Source of the DNA: Gilliamella apis
GTDB taxonomy: Bacteria; Pseudomonadota; Gammaproteobacteria; Enterobacterales; Orbaceae
Reading direction: 5' to 3'
Assembly: GCF_030758615.1 (NCBI RefSeq)
Contig: NZ_CP132381.1
Location: forward strand, 2,170,001-2,234,000
DNA length: 64,000 bases
The number at the start of each line of letters is the position of its first letter. Within the stretch, counting starts at the first letter, position 1. The translations under genes were made by a program, and so were the position numbers. Positions 31,613 through 40,470 of the stretch are shown here, piece by piece. The notes under the pieces are model-generated. The model did not search any database. It was not told the origin of the DNA and saw only the letters and a program-made list of their open reading frames with translations.

Positions 31613-32995
31613 CTACCCCGTAAACTGAGGTTCTGTATCCTTTAGTTCTTGCTTAACTAGTTCAGGATCGGCACTAGGGTCAATGATATCGATTTTTTGC
31701 ATCGCTCTAATCATATCTTCGTATCTAATTGCTCCAGATTGCCATGAACTAACAATGGCTGTAATCATTCCTGCATCAGCAACTTTAGAAATAAATTCTT
31801 GATTGATTGTATAAGTAACATCATCGCCATTTAATCCAAGATATTGGGCGCACCATCTTAGAGCAGTTGTATAAGCTTCTGAAATATTAGAGCAACAAAT
31901 GCCAAGTACCGATGTTGATGCTGTTTGATCTCCATTGGCTTGAGTAGCTGTTTTTACCGATGAGTTTTGCTCAATTAACCTTGCGCCGAGAGCTACCATG
32001 TAATTGCGCTTGTCATCCATGCCCTCTTTCGCTAATGAGTTAGGTTGCGCTTGAGCATAGATAAAACTACCACCCTGAGGTAACATTAATGGAGTACGAG
32101 AGCCTATTTTGACCCCGTTTTGTTCCAAATGATCTCGCCACCCTTCATCAAGCCCACTAATAGCTGGTTGCACTTGCCCACAGAAAAATAAGCTGTCCTC
32201 ATAATCAGCGCTATTCCGATAATGTCCTAAATTGATTTCAATTAGTGAAGATAACGGCGAATCATCTATTGTTTGGTCGTTACTTTGTGCTCCTACAAAA
32301 GTAAAAGGTATTTCATCCCAATGCTCACGACCTTTAGGTTTTGGAAGATAATTAGAACTAATTTCAAATGGTCCGCTGTTATTTTCTCCTGCTCGACGCC
32401 AAACACGACATATAAATTTATTATCCTCTATTGCTAATTCTCTATACTGAGTTATGTCTTTAAAACCATAATCTTCAGGTTCTTCGACAACCTCACGTAA
32501 AACGACTAAAACAAGTTTATCTTTACCATTAATGCGCTTGGTTCGCCAATTAATGATATCCTCTGCCTTATAAACCAAAATCATTGCCTCATTAGAATCA
32601 TCGGAGTAATCAACATATAACCCATGCCTTCCAACCTCTAACACTGATTCAAGAGTAGCCTGTGATTGTTGGTAAATACTTGTTCCTGCACCATCAGCAT
32701 TCGTTTTAAGGTATTCTAACTTATCAGGAATGCTAACCGTTGGGTCTTTTCGAAATGCCATTCCAATTAACCCTATTTTAGTATTACCAGTAATATTATA
32801 AAAAACAGCTCGCTTGATATAATCTTGGTTTCGTCGCTTATTTCGTTCGCTTTCATCGGTAGGATCGAGAAAAGGTAAATATTTATTTCTTTTTGATTTA
32901 ACTATTTCAGCACCAGCACAAACATCTCGCATTGTTTCCCAATGTATTGATGCCTGTTTATGCTCAGGTCGAATGAATGTAATATCATGTTTCAT
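31613..32995 (-). CDS. Portal protein (DUF4055 type)
   Basis: 460 residues. DUF4055-like markers are HWETMRDVCAGAEIVKSK, KIGLIGMAFRKDPTV, GLYVDYSDD, the EIPFTFVGAQSND stretch and SLLEINLGHYRNSADYE-like SSLIEINLGHYRNSADYE. Forms the dodecameric DNA channel of the head. Overlaps terminase by 1 bp and is followed by MuF 3 bp later. Confidence 0.88.
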   Translation of the reverse strand: MKHDITFIRPEHKQASIHWETMRDVCAGAEIVKSKRNKYLPFLDPTDESERNKRRNQDYIKRAVFYNITGNTKIGLIGMAFRKDPTVSIPDKLEYLKTNADGAGTSIYQQSQATLESVLEVGRHGLYVDYSDDSNEAMILVYKAEDIINWRTKRINGKDKLVLVVLREVVEEPEDYGFKDITQYRELAIEDNKFICRVWRRAGENNSGPFEISSNYLPKPKGREHWDEIPFTFVGAQSNDQTIDDSPLSSLIEINLGHYRNSADYEDSLFFCGQVQPAISGLDEGWRDHLEQNGVKIGSRTPLMLPQGGSFIYAQAQPNSLAKEGMDDKRNYMVALGARLIEQNSSVKTATQANGDQTASTSVLGICCSNISEAYTTALRWCAQYLGLNGDDVTYTINQEFISKVADAGMITAIVSSWQSGAIRYEDMIRAMQKIDIIDPSADPELVKQELKDTEPQFTG

Positions 32996-34512
32996 TAGAA
33001 TGTTGTATCCATTTTAATAGTGTAAGCTGGTCTACGTCTATTACGATTAGCCACAGCAAAATATCTAAACGCATCCGCGCCGTGCGATGTGTGATCATGT
33101 AGCGGTTTATCTCGCCAACAGCCGTTTTTATCATCCCATGCTTTTCTATAGGCTTCTAAATTAGCAATACCCTGTTCGCATTTGCTTGAATCAAATGCAC
33201 AAAGAGGAAGAATTTCACGAACTGATTCGATACCATCATCAACGCCTAACCTTGGAGCCACATTAAATTTAATGCTGTATTTTTCACCGTCAATTTCATA
33301 GCCTTCTTTTGCTATCTGTTTACGGCTCTTACCATCACCCGATAATTCACGATTATCAATATCGTGCGGTGCCCAGTGCTCAGCATATTCATAGCCAAGT
33401 TTTTGTGATTTATCCTTAAGAACTTTCATGTAGTGCCTGAGACCCTCACCACTATTTTCGTAGTAGTCGATGATGTGAAATTCTTCACCCACTTTACGCA
33501 CAAACCAAATAGCGGTTGAATCACCGATACCCAAGTCCCAATAGGTATAAACAGGTAAATGGCTATTATCAGGTAGTACGGTAATGCGTTTTTCTTTGTA
33601 TAGTTCTCTGAATTGCCTTGCATAGTAAGCACCCTCGATTGATTGCTCAAATGCTTCACTTGGAATAGATGGATATTCACGCTTCATATCATCACCCAGT
33701 GTTTTCTCTTTAGCGTGATACCAAGCTTTTTGCTCTTCTGTTAAATTAATGTTGTGTTTTGATTTAAGTTTGTCGAAATAATCAACTAACCTTTGCGGCA
33801 GTTTTTCAACAGGCTTGATTGCATATAAAGGATTTTTCCACCACGAAAAGAAGAAAAATTTCCAGTCAAGCGCAGATAAAGACTTACTTAAAATAAACGC
33901 CTTTTCCGCAGTGTTACAGTAATCATAGAAATAACCAGCTTTACCTTCGGCTGTGCTTTCTATAGTTATGAAGCAATTTGTTGCTACAGCCTCAAAAGCA
34001 CCTGTGACAATCTCTCTTGCTTTATCGGGAAATTTAGCACAGATTTTACCGAACTCAGAAACATGTAAATATTTTAATGTGCCACCACGAAATGAAGTGT
34101 TTACATAAACAGAGCCACCATTATTAAAAACTAATTCACGAGCGGCATCATTTTTTGCTGGGTTGGCTTGTTTAATTATTTCAGGTAGGTTGTCATAGGC
34201 AAATTTAACCTTTTCTCTAAACAGCCTTTTTGCATCTTCAAGATTGTGAGCAATTAATGCGCATTTGTCAGATTGAAATAATGCGGCGTCTAACTGAATA
34301 ATACATACTTCGGTAGTAAAACCGAGTTGGCGAGCTTTTAAAATGATATTCCTTGTATGCATCCCGTTAAAATACTCGAGTTGCTCAGGTGTCATTTTGA
34401 ATTTAATTTTCTTACCTGTTTTATCTGTTATGTAATACAAATGATTTAAGCGCCAGAATCTATCTTTGAGGTTCTTTTTTAATTCATCAAAGTATTGTTT
34501 CGATTCTGCCAT
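32995..34512 (-). CDS. Terminase large subunit
   Basis: 505 residues: packaging ATPase and nuclease. The ATPase region has LKARQLGFTTEVCII in place of a classical Walker A (about residues 57-71) and a C-terminal motif FITIESTAEGK. The nuclease part starts with TYWDLGIGDSTAIWFV (acidic Asp of motif I) and ends with HDHTSHGADAFRYFAV. Full length; pairs with the small subunit 1 bp upstream. Confidence 0.9.
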   Translation of the reverse strand: MAESKQYFDELKKNLKDRFWRLNHLYYITDKTGKKIKFKMTPEQLEYFNGMHTRNIILKARQLGFTTEVCIIQLDAALFQSDKCALIAHNLEDAKRLFREKVKFAYDNLPEIIKQANPAKNDAARELVFNNGGSVYVNTSFRGGTLKYLHVSEFGKICAKFPDKAREIVTGAFEAVATNCFITIESTAEGKAGYFYDYCNTAEKAFILSKSLSALDWKFFFFSWWKNPLYAIKPVEKLPQRLVDYFDKLKSKHNINLTEEQKAWYHAKEKTLGDDMKREYPSIPSEAFEQSIEGAYYARQFRELYKEKRITVLPDNSHLPVYTYWDLGIGDSTAIWFVRKVGEEFHIIDYYENSGEGLRHYMKVLKDKSQKLGYEYAEHWAPHDIDNRELSGDGKSRKQIAKEGYEIDGEKYSIKFNVAPRLGVDDGIESVREILPLCAFDSSKCEQGIANLEAYRKAWDDKNGCWRDKPLHDHTSHGADAFRYFAVANRNRRRPAYTIKMDTTF

Positions 34513-35034
34513 TTAATTTGCCTCGTCGGATATCTCCTTCATTAGTGACGCCATTTCATCAGCCATGTTAACTGTAGTTTCGGTCTTCTCTTTAAATGCT
34601 TGCACACTTATATGTTTACCTAACAATTCAAGATTCTTTGTTTTATCTGGCCACTTAATTTTTTTCATAATCGCTTCAGTGTCCCCACTTCCAATAATGG
34701 CGATATCCAATCCTGATAATGTTGTTCGCCATGTTCTCGGCCATTCTTTAATTGGGAGGAAGTCACCCGATGGAGCGAGGATGTCTAATATATCCATCTG
34801 GTCAATCTCAACTAATCGCTTTAGTACATAGTCGGCATCTATCTTATTGCGGTCATTGCGCTGTTGCTTTAACTCCATGATATAACCTTGCACCATAACA
34901 TTTGATAACAACCTGCTACTCTGTTCTTGTGCCGAGCTTTCCTTATATCCAGCCCTTATTGCTGCCTGTGTCGCGTTTAAATCGATTAGATACTCACGAC
35001 AAAACAGCTCCTGTTTGTCTGTGAGCTTTGTCAT
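34513..35034 (-). CDS. Terminase small subunit
   Basis: 173 residues from the ATG at 35034: MTKLTDKQELFCREYLID..ATQAAIRAGYKESSA, the Terminase_2 helix-turn-helix DNA recognition domain, then an oligomerisation region. The longer frame upstream overlaps a terminator and is unlikely. Confidence 0.9.
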   Translation of the reverse strand: MTKLTDKQELFCREYLIDLNATQAAIRAGYKESSAQEQSSRLLSNVMVQGYIMELKQQRNDRNKIDADYVLKRLVEIDQMDILDILAPSGDFLPIKEWPRTWRTTLSGLDIAIIGSGDTEAIMKKIKWPDKTKNLELLGKHISVQAFKEKTETTVNMADEMASLMKEISDEAN

Positions 35035-35051
35035 ATGTTTCCCTTTAGATA

Positions 35052-35073
35052 TAAAAAGCCGCACTAAGCGGCT
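35052..35073 (-). terminator. Terminator between KilA-N and terminase genes
   Basis: AGCCGC/GCGGCT stem (35057-35062 / 35068-35073), five T on the minus strand; overlaps the KilA-N stop codon. Confidence 0.8.
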
Positions 35074-35765
35074 ATTCTTTGCTGTTCATCAAATAACTGT
35101 ATGATGTGATTGCGTTTGAATAATTCCATTAACCTTAATTTCCTTTCTTCAAATTCCATACCTAATTGGATAAAAGTAGTATTAGCTCTTTGAAGATCGG
35201 TAATGCATTTAATCTGACATGGGGTTAAATAATCTCGAATAGATTCGTTTTTGTTAATGTCATGATGCACTTTAAATTTGGCGGATGTCATGCCTAGCGC
35301 TATACGATTGATTAAATCAGCTTCATTACTAAAGTGGTAATACTTAACTTCCTTTCCTTGATGCTCCTTCTCAAATTTTATTGCATCAGTCATTGGCTTA
35401 TATTCAACCTTTGCTAATTCTCTTAATCGTTGGCGTTGATAATCTTGTTGGATTACTTTATCAAATGTTCTAATTACGTGAAGATGAAACCTTGCATTAA
35501 TCCACATTGCATACGCATAAACTAATTCTTTGCATACATATGTACCTCGATAATTACCACCATTTATAACCTCAATTGCTTTTTGTCCACTCCTCATATC
35601 TGAGGAGTCCTCCAATTCTTGGATTAGTTCTTGAGTAGAATCAAGGCGTAACCAGTTTGATGGCTGTTTACTTTTATCATTTCCACTAGCTTTATGTATA
35701 TCATTGATACAAAATAGCCCTTTTTTATCTTGTTTTATTGCAGTATTTAAAATTGTAATATTCAT
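35064..35765 (-). CDS. KilA-N domain protein (antirepressor-like)
   Basis: About 233 residues. KilA-N DNA-binding domain at residues 10-110: CINDIHKASG, QPSNWLRLDST, EVINGGNYRGTYVCKELVYAYAMWI, FHLHVIRTFD. The C-terminal part is a helical phage-specific extension. The ATG at 35765 is preferred (GGAG 6-9 bp upstream). Lies between lysis and packaging genes with its own terminators and structured leader, so it is an independently regulated unit. Confidence 0.8.
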   Translation of the reverse strand: MNITILNTAIKQDKKGLFCINDIHKASGNDKSKQPSNWLRLDSTQELIQELEDSSDMRSGQKAIEVINGGNYRGTYVCKELVYAYAMWINARFHLHVIRTFDKVIQQDYQRQRLRELAKVEYKPMTDAIKFEKEHQGKEVKYYHFSNEADLINRIALGMTSAKFKVHHDINKNESIRDYLTPCQIKCITDLQRANTTFIQLGMEFEERKLRLMELFKRNHIIQLFDEQQRIAA

Positions 35766-36383
35766 GGTATTCTCCATTAGAAATGAGTTTTAGTCACACA
35801 GGGAACCAGTCAAGAGAGGTAACCATGAAAACCATCTGGTGCCCTCTAAAACTCATTCCTAAGTGGCTCTTGTTGTTAATTGCCGTGTGATGGCATTATG
35901 ATTGGTTGAAAAGTGAATTGGGTTTGTGGATTACAAACATTTTAGGCACAAAAAAACCACCGATTAGGTGGCTATATGTTTTTTAGATACAAAAAAACCG
36001 CTCTAGGCGGTTTATTGGCAATATATATATTTGTATTAAAATTTAACCCAAAAAGTTGACGTTTGCAAACACCAAAATTAAATTATTTTTTAAATCATTT
36101 AAAAACAATTGATTATTTAAAAGACCCTGTCGTGAAAATACTCGATACCGAATACAAACAGAGGAACAGGGCACGGTTACTGTAGCTAGATGATTTTCAA
36201 TGTACGGGCTCGCATCTAGCCTTGCTTTACGCCAGCGAGAGTTATTGTATACATTCATGATTTTATTTAAATATTTGAAAATTATTGACACATTAGTCAC
36301 ATAATTGATTAATTTGACTATGCACCACTACTTATTCCGAATAACATACCATCATTCAAAAATTATTTATTGCGAAGTTTAAA
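35766..36383. other. Non-coding interval with structured KilA-N leader and two terminators
   Basis: No well supported gene. A perfect 12-bp inverted repeat AATGAGTTTTAG (35782-35793) / CTAAAACTCATT (35846-35857) with an inner ACCAG/CTGGT stem forms the KilA-N leader. A plus-strand 21-codon hydrophobic ORF (35825-35890) lies inside it. Two minus-strand terminators follow: CCACC/GGTGG (35957-35971) and AAACCGC/GCGGTTT (35995-36013). A minus-strand frame at 36043-36300 is open but has no ribosome binding site. Confidence 0.55.
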
Positions 36384-36626
36384 ATGATTAGTGATCATAA
36401 ACAAATCAACTTTAATCAATATTATGAAATAAGAGATTGGTTAATTAAAAACAAATATAGCGGTAGCAGATCAAATCGCAGATATTTGCGGGATGTCTTA
36501 GCTCCCATAATAAAATGGCATTTTAATAAAACCAGCGCACAGCATTTAACATGGGAAGAACTTGATGAATATCACGAAAAATTCCCATCACTTTTTGAAG
36601 ATTTGGAAAAATTAGATAACAATTAA
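36384..36626 (+). CDS. Hypothetical protein (80 aa)
   Basis: Soluble, basic N-terminal half and acidic C-terminus (TWEELDEYHEKFPSLFEDLE). It is oriented against the late genes and is therefore probably expressed in the lysogen. An 11-bp inverted repeat GTCATCAAATG/CATTTGATGAC after the stop may terminate it. No family recognised. Confidence 0.5.
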   Translation: MISDHKQINFNQYYEIRDWLIKNKYSGSRSNRRYLRDVLAPIIKWHFNKTSAQHLTWEELDEYHEKFPSLFEDLEKLDNN

Positions 36627-36726
36627 AAATATGTCATCAAATGTGTTAGTTAACATTGATAAGGTAGCTAAATTCATTTGATGACTTCTCTTATTTCCCT
36701 TTTTCATTTATTTTCCCTTTAAATAT

Positions 36727-36747
36727 AAAAAAACCGCAATTAAGCGG
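36727..36747 (-). terminator. Terminator of the 36781 membrane gene
   Basis: CCGC/GCGG short stem with AATTAA loop, followed by a seven-T run on the minus strand. Confidence 0.6.
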
Positions 36748-36780
36748 CAAATAATGATCAAGTTTAATTTCAAGCCATTG

Positions 36781-37209
36781 CTAATAAATTAAAATTGTTT
36801 CAAGTACGTCCAAAAAAGATATATTATCTACACAATATGATTTAGAGTGATTAGATAAAAATACAAACAGGAAAAGAAGTAACGTATAAAAAACAATTGT
36901 ACATACTCTATGTTTTTTTAAAAATCCTAATGGTATTTCTAATAGTTTTAGTTGTTTTGGTAGCTTTAGTAGTTTTTCCTCTCTTCGTTGTCCTGGATCA
37001 CGATTGTATAAAATAAAAAAATAAGGAATTAAATAGAATAGAATAAAAAGCATCCAATGCTTACTAAATTTCAAACAAATTGGAATAGAAAACAACGTAC
37101 CACAAAAATACACAGACAGGTACAATACCATTTTTATAAAAAAATTATATACTAATAAATCTTTCCATATATTAAACGATAATTTCATAAAAGACCATAA
37201 GCATTTCAT
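36781..37209 (-). CDS. Hypothetical membrane protein (142 aa)
   Basis: Starts at the ATG at 37209 with GGAGCG upstream. Three to four hydrophobic segments (FFIKMVLYLSVYFCGTLF; WMLFILFYLIPYFFILY; CTIVFYTLLLFLFVFL) around a basic cytoplasmic loop (RREEKLLKLPKQLK). Located at the end of the lysis region as a late cargo gene; a superinfection-exclusion role is possible but unsupported. Confidence 0.55.
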   Translation of the reverse strand: MKCLWSFMKLSFNIWKDLLVYNFFIKMVLYLSVYFCGTLFSIPICLKFSKHWMLFILFYLIPYFFILYNRDPGQRREEKLLKLPKQLKLLEIPLGFLKKHRVCTIVFYTLLLFLFVFLSNHSKSYCVDNISFLDVLETILIY

Positions 37210-37290
37210 TAATACGCTCCTATTTAATAATAATTTACATGGCAACATACATTTCTAGTATTATCTATTAAATCATAAAATTTATTAACA

Positions 37291-37539
37291 TTATTTACTA
37301 ATCTCTCTTATCGCCCTTTTATCGCCATTACACTGCCTCAACTCGTTCAATAATTCAGCGTACAGAACTGGACATTGTCCCCAAGTGATTCTCTTATCAA
37401 TATGAGGCTCGTTATTTGGCTGTGTTAATGATGCAGGAATATTGCATTGATAAACGTACTCAGTTTTTACCGTTCCGCATCCAGTCAGAAATATTGCTGG
37501 GCATAAAATCATTAGCACATTGATTATTTTTAAGCGCAT
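37291..37539 (-). CDS. o-spanin Rz1-like outer-membrane lipoprotein
   Basis: 82 residues with lipoprotein signal peptide and lipobox LTGCGTV, nested out of frame with the 3' end of the Rz-like gene. Together they fuse inner and outer membrane in the last step of lysis. The mature part (EYVYQCNIPASLTQP) is typical of the Rz1-type lipoproteins of P2/lambda relatives. Confidence 0.85.
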   Translation of the reverse strand: MRLKIINVLMILCPAIFLTGCGTVKTEYVYQCNIPASLTQPNNEPHIDKRITWGQCPVLYAELLNELRQCNGDKRAIREISK

Positions 37540-37780
37540 CTTTCATTTGCTCTTGAAGTTGTTTAATTGACATAGCGTCTTGAGCTTTTTCTTGCTCTCG
37601 TTGCGCTATGATTTGATTGTTTTTAGCAATATCTTGTTTCAACTGTTCGATTTTTCTAGATAGTTCAGCTTTATCTTTTTTGAGCTGCTTATTCTCTTGA
37701 TAATTGTTGTAACCGAAATAGACAGCTAGCACAAAACCAACGACAATTAATGCGATACCTAATATTTTTGATTTATTCAT
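37460..37780 (-). CDS. i-spanin Rz-like protein
   Basis: 106 residues from the ATG at 37780: N-terminal membrane anchor (GIALIVVGFVLAVYFGYN) and a long periplasmic coiled coil (KDKAELSRKIEQLKQDIAKN). Embedded with Rz1 in the usual overlapping layout. Confidence 0.85.
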   Translation of the reverse strand: MNKSKILGIALIVVGFVLAVYFGYNNYQENKQLKKDKAELSRKIEQLKQDIAKNNQIIAQREQEKAQDAMSIKQLQEQMKDALKNNQCANDFMPSNISDWMRNGKN

Positions 37781-37881
37781 TAGTGAATACCTAAAAATAA
37801 CGAAACAAATAAAAACCAACCCCAACCACGAATACCACCGATAGCCAGAATTGCAGCTATAGCAAAACATGCGAAAAACAT
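37780..37881 (-). CDS. Small membrane protein (33 aa) in the lysis cassette
   Basis: ATG at 37881 with GGGAG 8 bp upstream, stop codon overlapping the Rz start (TAATG). The product is nearly all hydrophobic (FFACFAIAAILAIGG, then WGWFLFVSLFLG), one or two membrane segments. Its 5' end overlaps the endolysin 3' end. Start and stop signals and tight coupling support a real gene; an antiholin or second holin role is a guess. Confidence 0.65.
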   Translation of the reverse strand: MFFACFAIAAILAIGGIRGWGWFLFVSLFLGIH

Positions 37882-38381
37882 AATTCTTTCTCCCGTTCTC
37901 GACGTTTAACTAACCCATTTAAAACTACTCCGTTGGATTTATTCCAACGAGGAAACTCATTACATGCAGCTCGATAATTTCCGTTATTCAGGTATTTAAA
38001 CATTGTAGAGGTGCGCATTTTGGTACAGCCCACATTGAACGTGATTGAGGTTACTGCATCAAATACTGGTTGAGGTAAATGAAACCCGTTAGCGTGTCGA
38101 TTGACACATTGCTCCGCTGTTTTGATATCATCTACCCAGCGTCTAGCGATTTCCTCGTCTGTATAGCGTTTTTGCTCGACGTTGCCAGTTGAACCAATTC
38201 CAACGGTTAGGATATTTGCAGGACAATAATAGGGCTCTCTAATGCAGGATTCGGCATTGCCTATTAACTCTAACCCTGCTCTGCTCGTCCTAATTTCATC
38301 TGAGTAATTTGTTAGAACAATACCGATAATAGCTGAAACACTACAAATCGCAGTCGTGGTGATTTTTCTCATATTTCGCAT
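37857..38381 (-). CDS. SAR endolysin (GH24 lysozyme)
   Basis: 174 residues. The N-terminal signal-arrest-release segment (TTTAICSVSAIIGIVLTNY) is weakly hydrophobic and Ser/Thr-rich, allowing Sec export without holin. The catalytic part has GNAESCIREPYYCPANILTVGIGSTG-type residues: Glu in NAE, Cys in place of the usual Asp (YYC), Thr in GSTG, as in other Cys-type SAR lysozymes. Overlaps the holin gene. Confidence 0.88.
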   Translation of the reverse strand: MRNMRKITTTAICSVSAIIGIVLTNYSDEIRTSRAGLELIGNAESCIREPYYCPANILTVGIGSTGNVEQKRYTDEEIARRWVDDIKTAEQCVNRHANGFHLPQPVFDAVTSITFNVGCTKMRTSTMFKYLNNGNYRAACNEFPRWNKSNGVVLNGLVKRREREKELCFSHVLL

Positions 38382-38565
38382 AGTATTGCTCTCTCAAATT
38401 TTTTTTATGATAAAAATCTCTGCGTTTGTAAATCCAATTAATGATAAATGTGGCTATTGATATAATAATACCGATAATAATAGCGATATCATTTAGACTC
38501 AGAACTCCAAACATAGAGCATGTGACTCCCCAAAAATAGGAAATAGGTGACGTGTATTTATCCAT
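38341..38565 (-). CDS. Holin (pinholin type)
   Basis: 74 residues with two membrane segments (ISYFWGVTCSMFGVLSLNDIA region and IIIGIIISIATFIINWIY) and a charged C-terminus (KRRDFYHKKNLREQ). First gene of the lysis cassette, overlapping the endolysin. Triggers membrane depolarisation and release of the SAR endolysin. Confidence 0.82.
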   Translation of the reverse strand: MDKYTSPISYFWGVTCSMFGVLSLNDIAIIIGIIISIATFIINWIYKRRDFYHKKNLREQYYAKYEKNHHDCDL

Positions 38566-38790
38566 ATGAATTTACGATTGTTTAGTTAATAGAGTGACAG
38601 CGTACTAGCTAATGATTAGTAGTGTGTGTGTCTAGCGTTGCTGTCTATACTGTGAAACCTCAGAATCGAGGCGTTAAATAAAAATAGCAACCAGCGAAAA
38701 TATAGTGTTTGCGATGAATTAATGCTGATTGCATGAAATTGGGCATAAAAACACCGCAATTAAGCGGTTAGTTATGTAAATTTAAACTAG

Positions 38791-39525
38791 TTAATTAAAT
38801 TTTGAAAAATACATATCTTTATAATATTTTGTTAATCTAGCGATAATTTTTTTATGATAAATATTCTTAATTTGGTTGAATTGATTTATTTCAGACTTCT
38901 TTATTATTAATTTCTTAAAAAAAGCGGACAGCATAATAAGAATTACCATTGCTAACATGTAATAAAAATAATTAAAAAAAAATTCTTGAGAATGGTTAAT
39001 AATATTTGAGATTGACATCACAAAAAAAAACAAAGATTCGATTAAAAAAGCTAAACTAAAAATGAAATATATTAAATTTGTAAATTTAATTTCTTTTTTA
39101 TTTATTAATATATCTTTGCCTTGAAATTTTAAATATGGATATAAACGCTTAAATTTATTATATGGGAAAACATGTTTTGATTCGTTACTTAATTCATAAA
39201 AATAAAGCGCTTGTTGTCTATCTCTACACTGCGTTAATTCAATTTTAAGCATGATTGACAGTTCTTTCTCTGATTCCGAAATCAAATCTTTATCTAGCTT
39301 GGCGACTGATAAAACCTGTAATAGGCTGTTTTTGTATTTATTAAGTATTTTTTCTGAAATAAACGATGTGATAGGCATTATCGCTTTTGTGAAAAACGAT
39401 AATATAAAAAACAATAATATAATTATTGTTTCCAACGCAAATGGTAATTTTCTAACATATTCGGCTAATAAATCATTCATTCTGGTTACATCCTCCGGTG
39501 ATATTTGAGGATATAATTTAAACAC
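38791..39525 (-). CDS. Hypothetical membrane protein (244 aa)
   Basis: Hydrophobic segments near residues 32-50 (TIIILLFFILSFFTKAI), 150-172 and 185-203, enclosing a cytoplasmic region with SESEKELSIML and CRDRQQALYFYELS. Placed between the lysis genes and the nuclease gene, with a terminator-like hairpin downstream (CCGCAATTAAGCGG near 38754). The 225 bp on to the holin gene hold no other gene. Unknown function; phage-exclusion membrane proteins look like this. Confidence 0.55.
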   Translation of the reverse strand: MFKLYPQISPEDVTRMNDLLAEYVRKLPFALETIIILLFFILSFFTKAIMPITSFISEKILNKYKNSLLQVLSVAKLDKDLISESEKELSIMLKIELTQCRDRQQALYFYELSNESKHVFPYNKFKRLYPYLKFQGKDILINKKEIKFTNLIYFIFSLAFLIESLFFFVMSISNIINHSQEFFFNYFYYMLAMVILIMLSAFFKKLIIKKSEINQFNQIKNIYHKKIIARLTKYYKDMYFSKFN

Positions 39526-39537
39526 AAAATAATCAAA

Positions 39538-40233
39538 TTAATTACATTTTTCGGTAATGAACTTGTTGTCATTACCCTGAATTCGTTCTATTTGTCGATT
39601 TCTATCACATTCCCAGCCTTCGGGCGGGTACATCTCATTCCACGCTGTCATCAACTTACTTTCAGAATCTGATAAATTGATATTATATTTATCACGCATA
39701 TAAAAATATGCGCGTGCAATCATGCCTCGAATTTCGTCACGAGGTTGAAATTTTCGCTCTTTAAAATCTACAGCTGATTGACATTGCCCGTACTGAGTAA
39801 ATTCTTTTGTAAATTGTGAGTAGCGATAATTAGATCGGTCACCGTTTACTTCTCCAATCGCAGGCTGTAAGTTATGTAAATCACCTTCCATTGCATTAAA
39901 AGTTACATCCTTTTTACACTCTTTGCGACCACCGTCACGCCAGCATTGCAAGTGTCTACCAAAGTTTTCGGCTGGCATAACATGTTCCCACTCGATGCGA
40001 GATGCGCGCGCCTCATTTTTTCTCGGTGTATAACCGCATTTACTGAAATCTACAGAACCTTTTTTACCGTCAAATGAAAACTCGCAACCGCAATAGAATG
40101 TGGTTTGTTCTGGATTTGATTTATAGATTTTAACTAAATTAGTTTTAGCATTATTGAAATTTTGCTGATATGCAAATGTAGCAGTAGAAAATAAACAAAA
40201 AGCTAATAAAAAGTAATTCTTCAAGGACTTCAT
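39538..40233 (-). CDS. Periplasmic endonuclease I (EndA/Vvn family)
   Basis: 231 residues. Signal peptide (NYFLLAFCLFSTATFA), then the EndA fold: YCGCEFSF, RIEWEHVMPAENFG with the catalytic His of the beta-beta-alpha-metal site, and DLHNLQPAIGEVNGDRSNY with the metal-binding Asn. Even cysteine number for disulfides. Degrades double-stranded DNA in the periplasm. In a prophage it may block incoming phage DNA or recycle host DNA; the context (late region, minus strand) fits a conversion gene. Confidence 0.85.
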   Translation of the reverse strand: MKSLKNYFLLAFCLFSTATFAYQQNFNNAKTNLVKIYKSNPEQTTFYCGCEFSFDGKKGSVDFSKCGYTPRKNEARASRIEWEHVMPAENFGRHLQCWRDGGRKECKKDVTFNAMEGDLHNLQPAIGEVNGDRSNYRYSQFTKEFTQYGQCQSAVDFKERKFQPRDEIRGMIARAYFYMRDKYNINLSDSESKLMTAWNEMYPPEGWECDRNRQIERIQGNDNKFITEKCN

Positions 40234-40280
40234 TTAAACCAGTAAGACTAAAAAAATATTTAAATTTTTGAATAAATAAG

Positions 40281-40309
40281 TTGATTTTTAAAGTAGGTTA
40301 ACCTATAAT
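40281..40309 (+). promoter_or_regulatory. Promoter of the Ibs-like toxin gene
   Basis: TTGATT (40281-40286), 17 bp, TATAAT (40304-40309); predicted start near 40316. Confidence 0.7.
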
Positions 40310-40334
40310 TATAACCATCAACAGGGAGTTGATA

Positions 40335-40470
40335 AAGTAAACCCTCAGCTTTCGATGAGGGCTTAAGGAGAAGTAAAATGAAATCTAAAATACTCATTTT
40401 AATTCTGCTACTTTTGATAAGCTCGCCAGCATTCTAAAGTAGTTCAAAGGAGAGGGAAACCTCTCCGATG
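40335..40470 (-). ncRNA. Sib-like antisense RNA (antitoxin)
   Basis: Minus-strand promoter TTGATT (40500-40505), 17 bp, TATATT (40477-40482) predicts a start near 40470. Hairpin CCCTCA/TGAGGG (40342-40361), followed on the minus strand by TTTACTTT, ends it near 40335. The roughly 136-nt RNA covers the entire toxin frame and its ribosome binding site, the size and layout of E. coli Sib RNAs. Confidence 0.65.
40378..40437 (+). CDS. Ibs-like type I toxin (19 aa)
   Basis: Encodes MKSKILILILLLLISSPAF. This is the length and pattern of E. coli IbsC (MMRLVIILIVLLLISFSAY): basic start, continuous Ile/Leu membrane helix, LLLIS and a small-aromatic end. AAGGAG lies 6-8 bp before the ATG and a strong promoter lies upstream. 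An antisense RNA with its own promoter and terminator covers it. Ibs peptides depolarise the inner membrane when the Sib RNA is absent. Identification rests on resemblance and locus layout. Confidence 0.7.
   Translation: MKSKILILILLLLISSPAF

Noticed and set aside
36043..36300. 85-codon minus-strand ORF with a basic N-terminal part (NNSRWRKARLDASPY)
   Set aside because: Resembles leader peptides near antirepressors but has no ribosome binding site; mentioned only within the intergenic entry.
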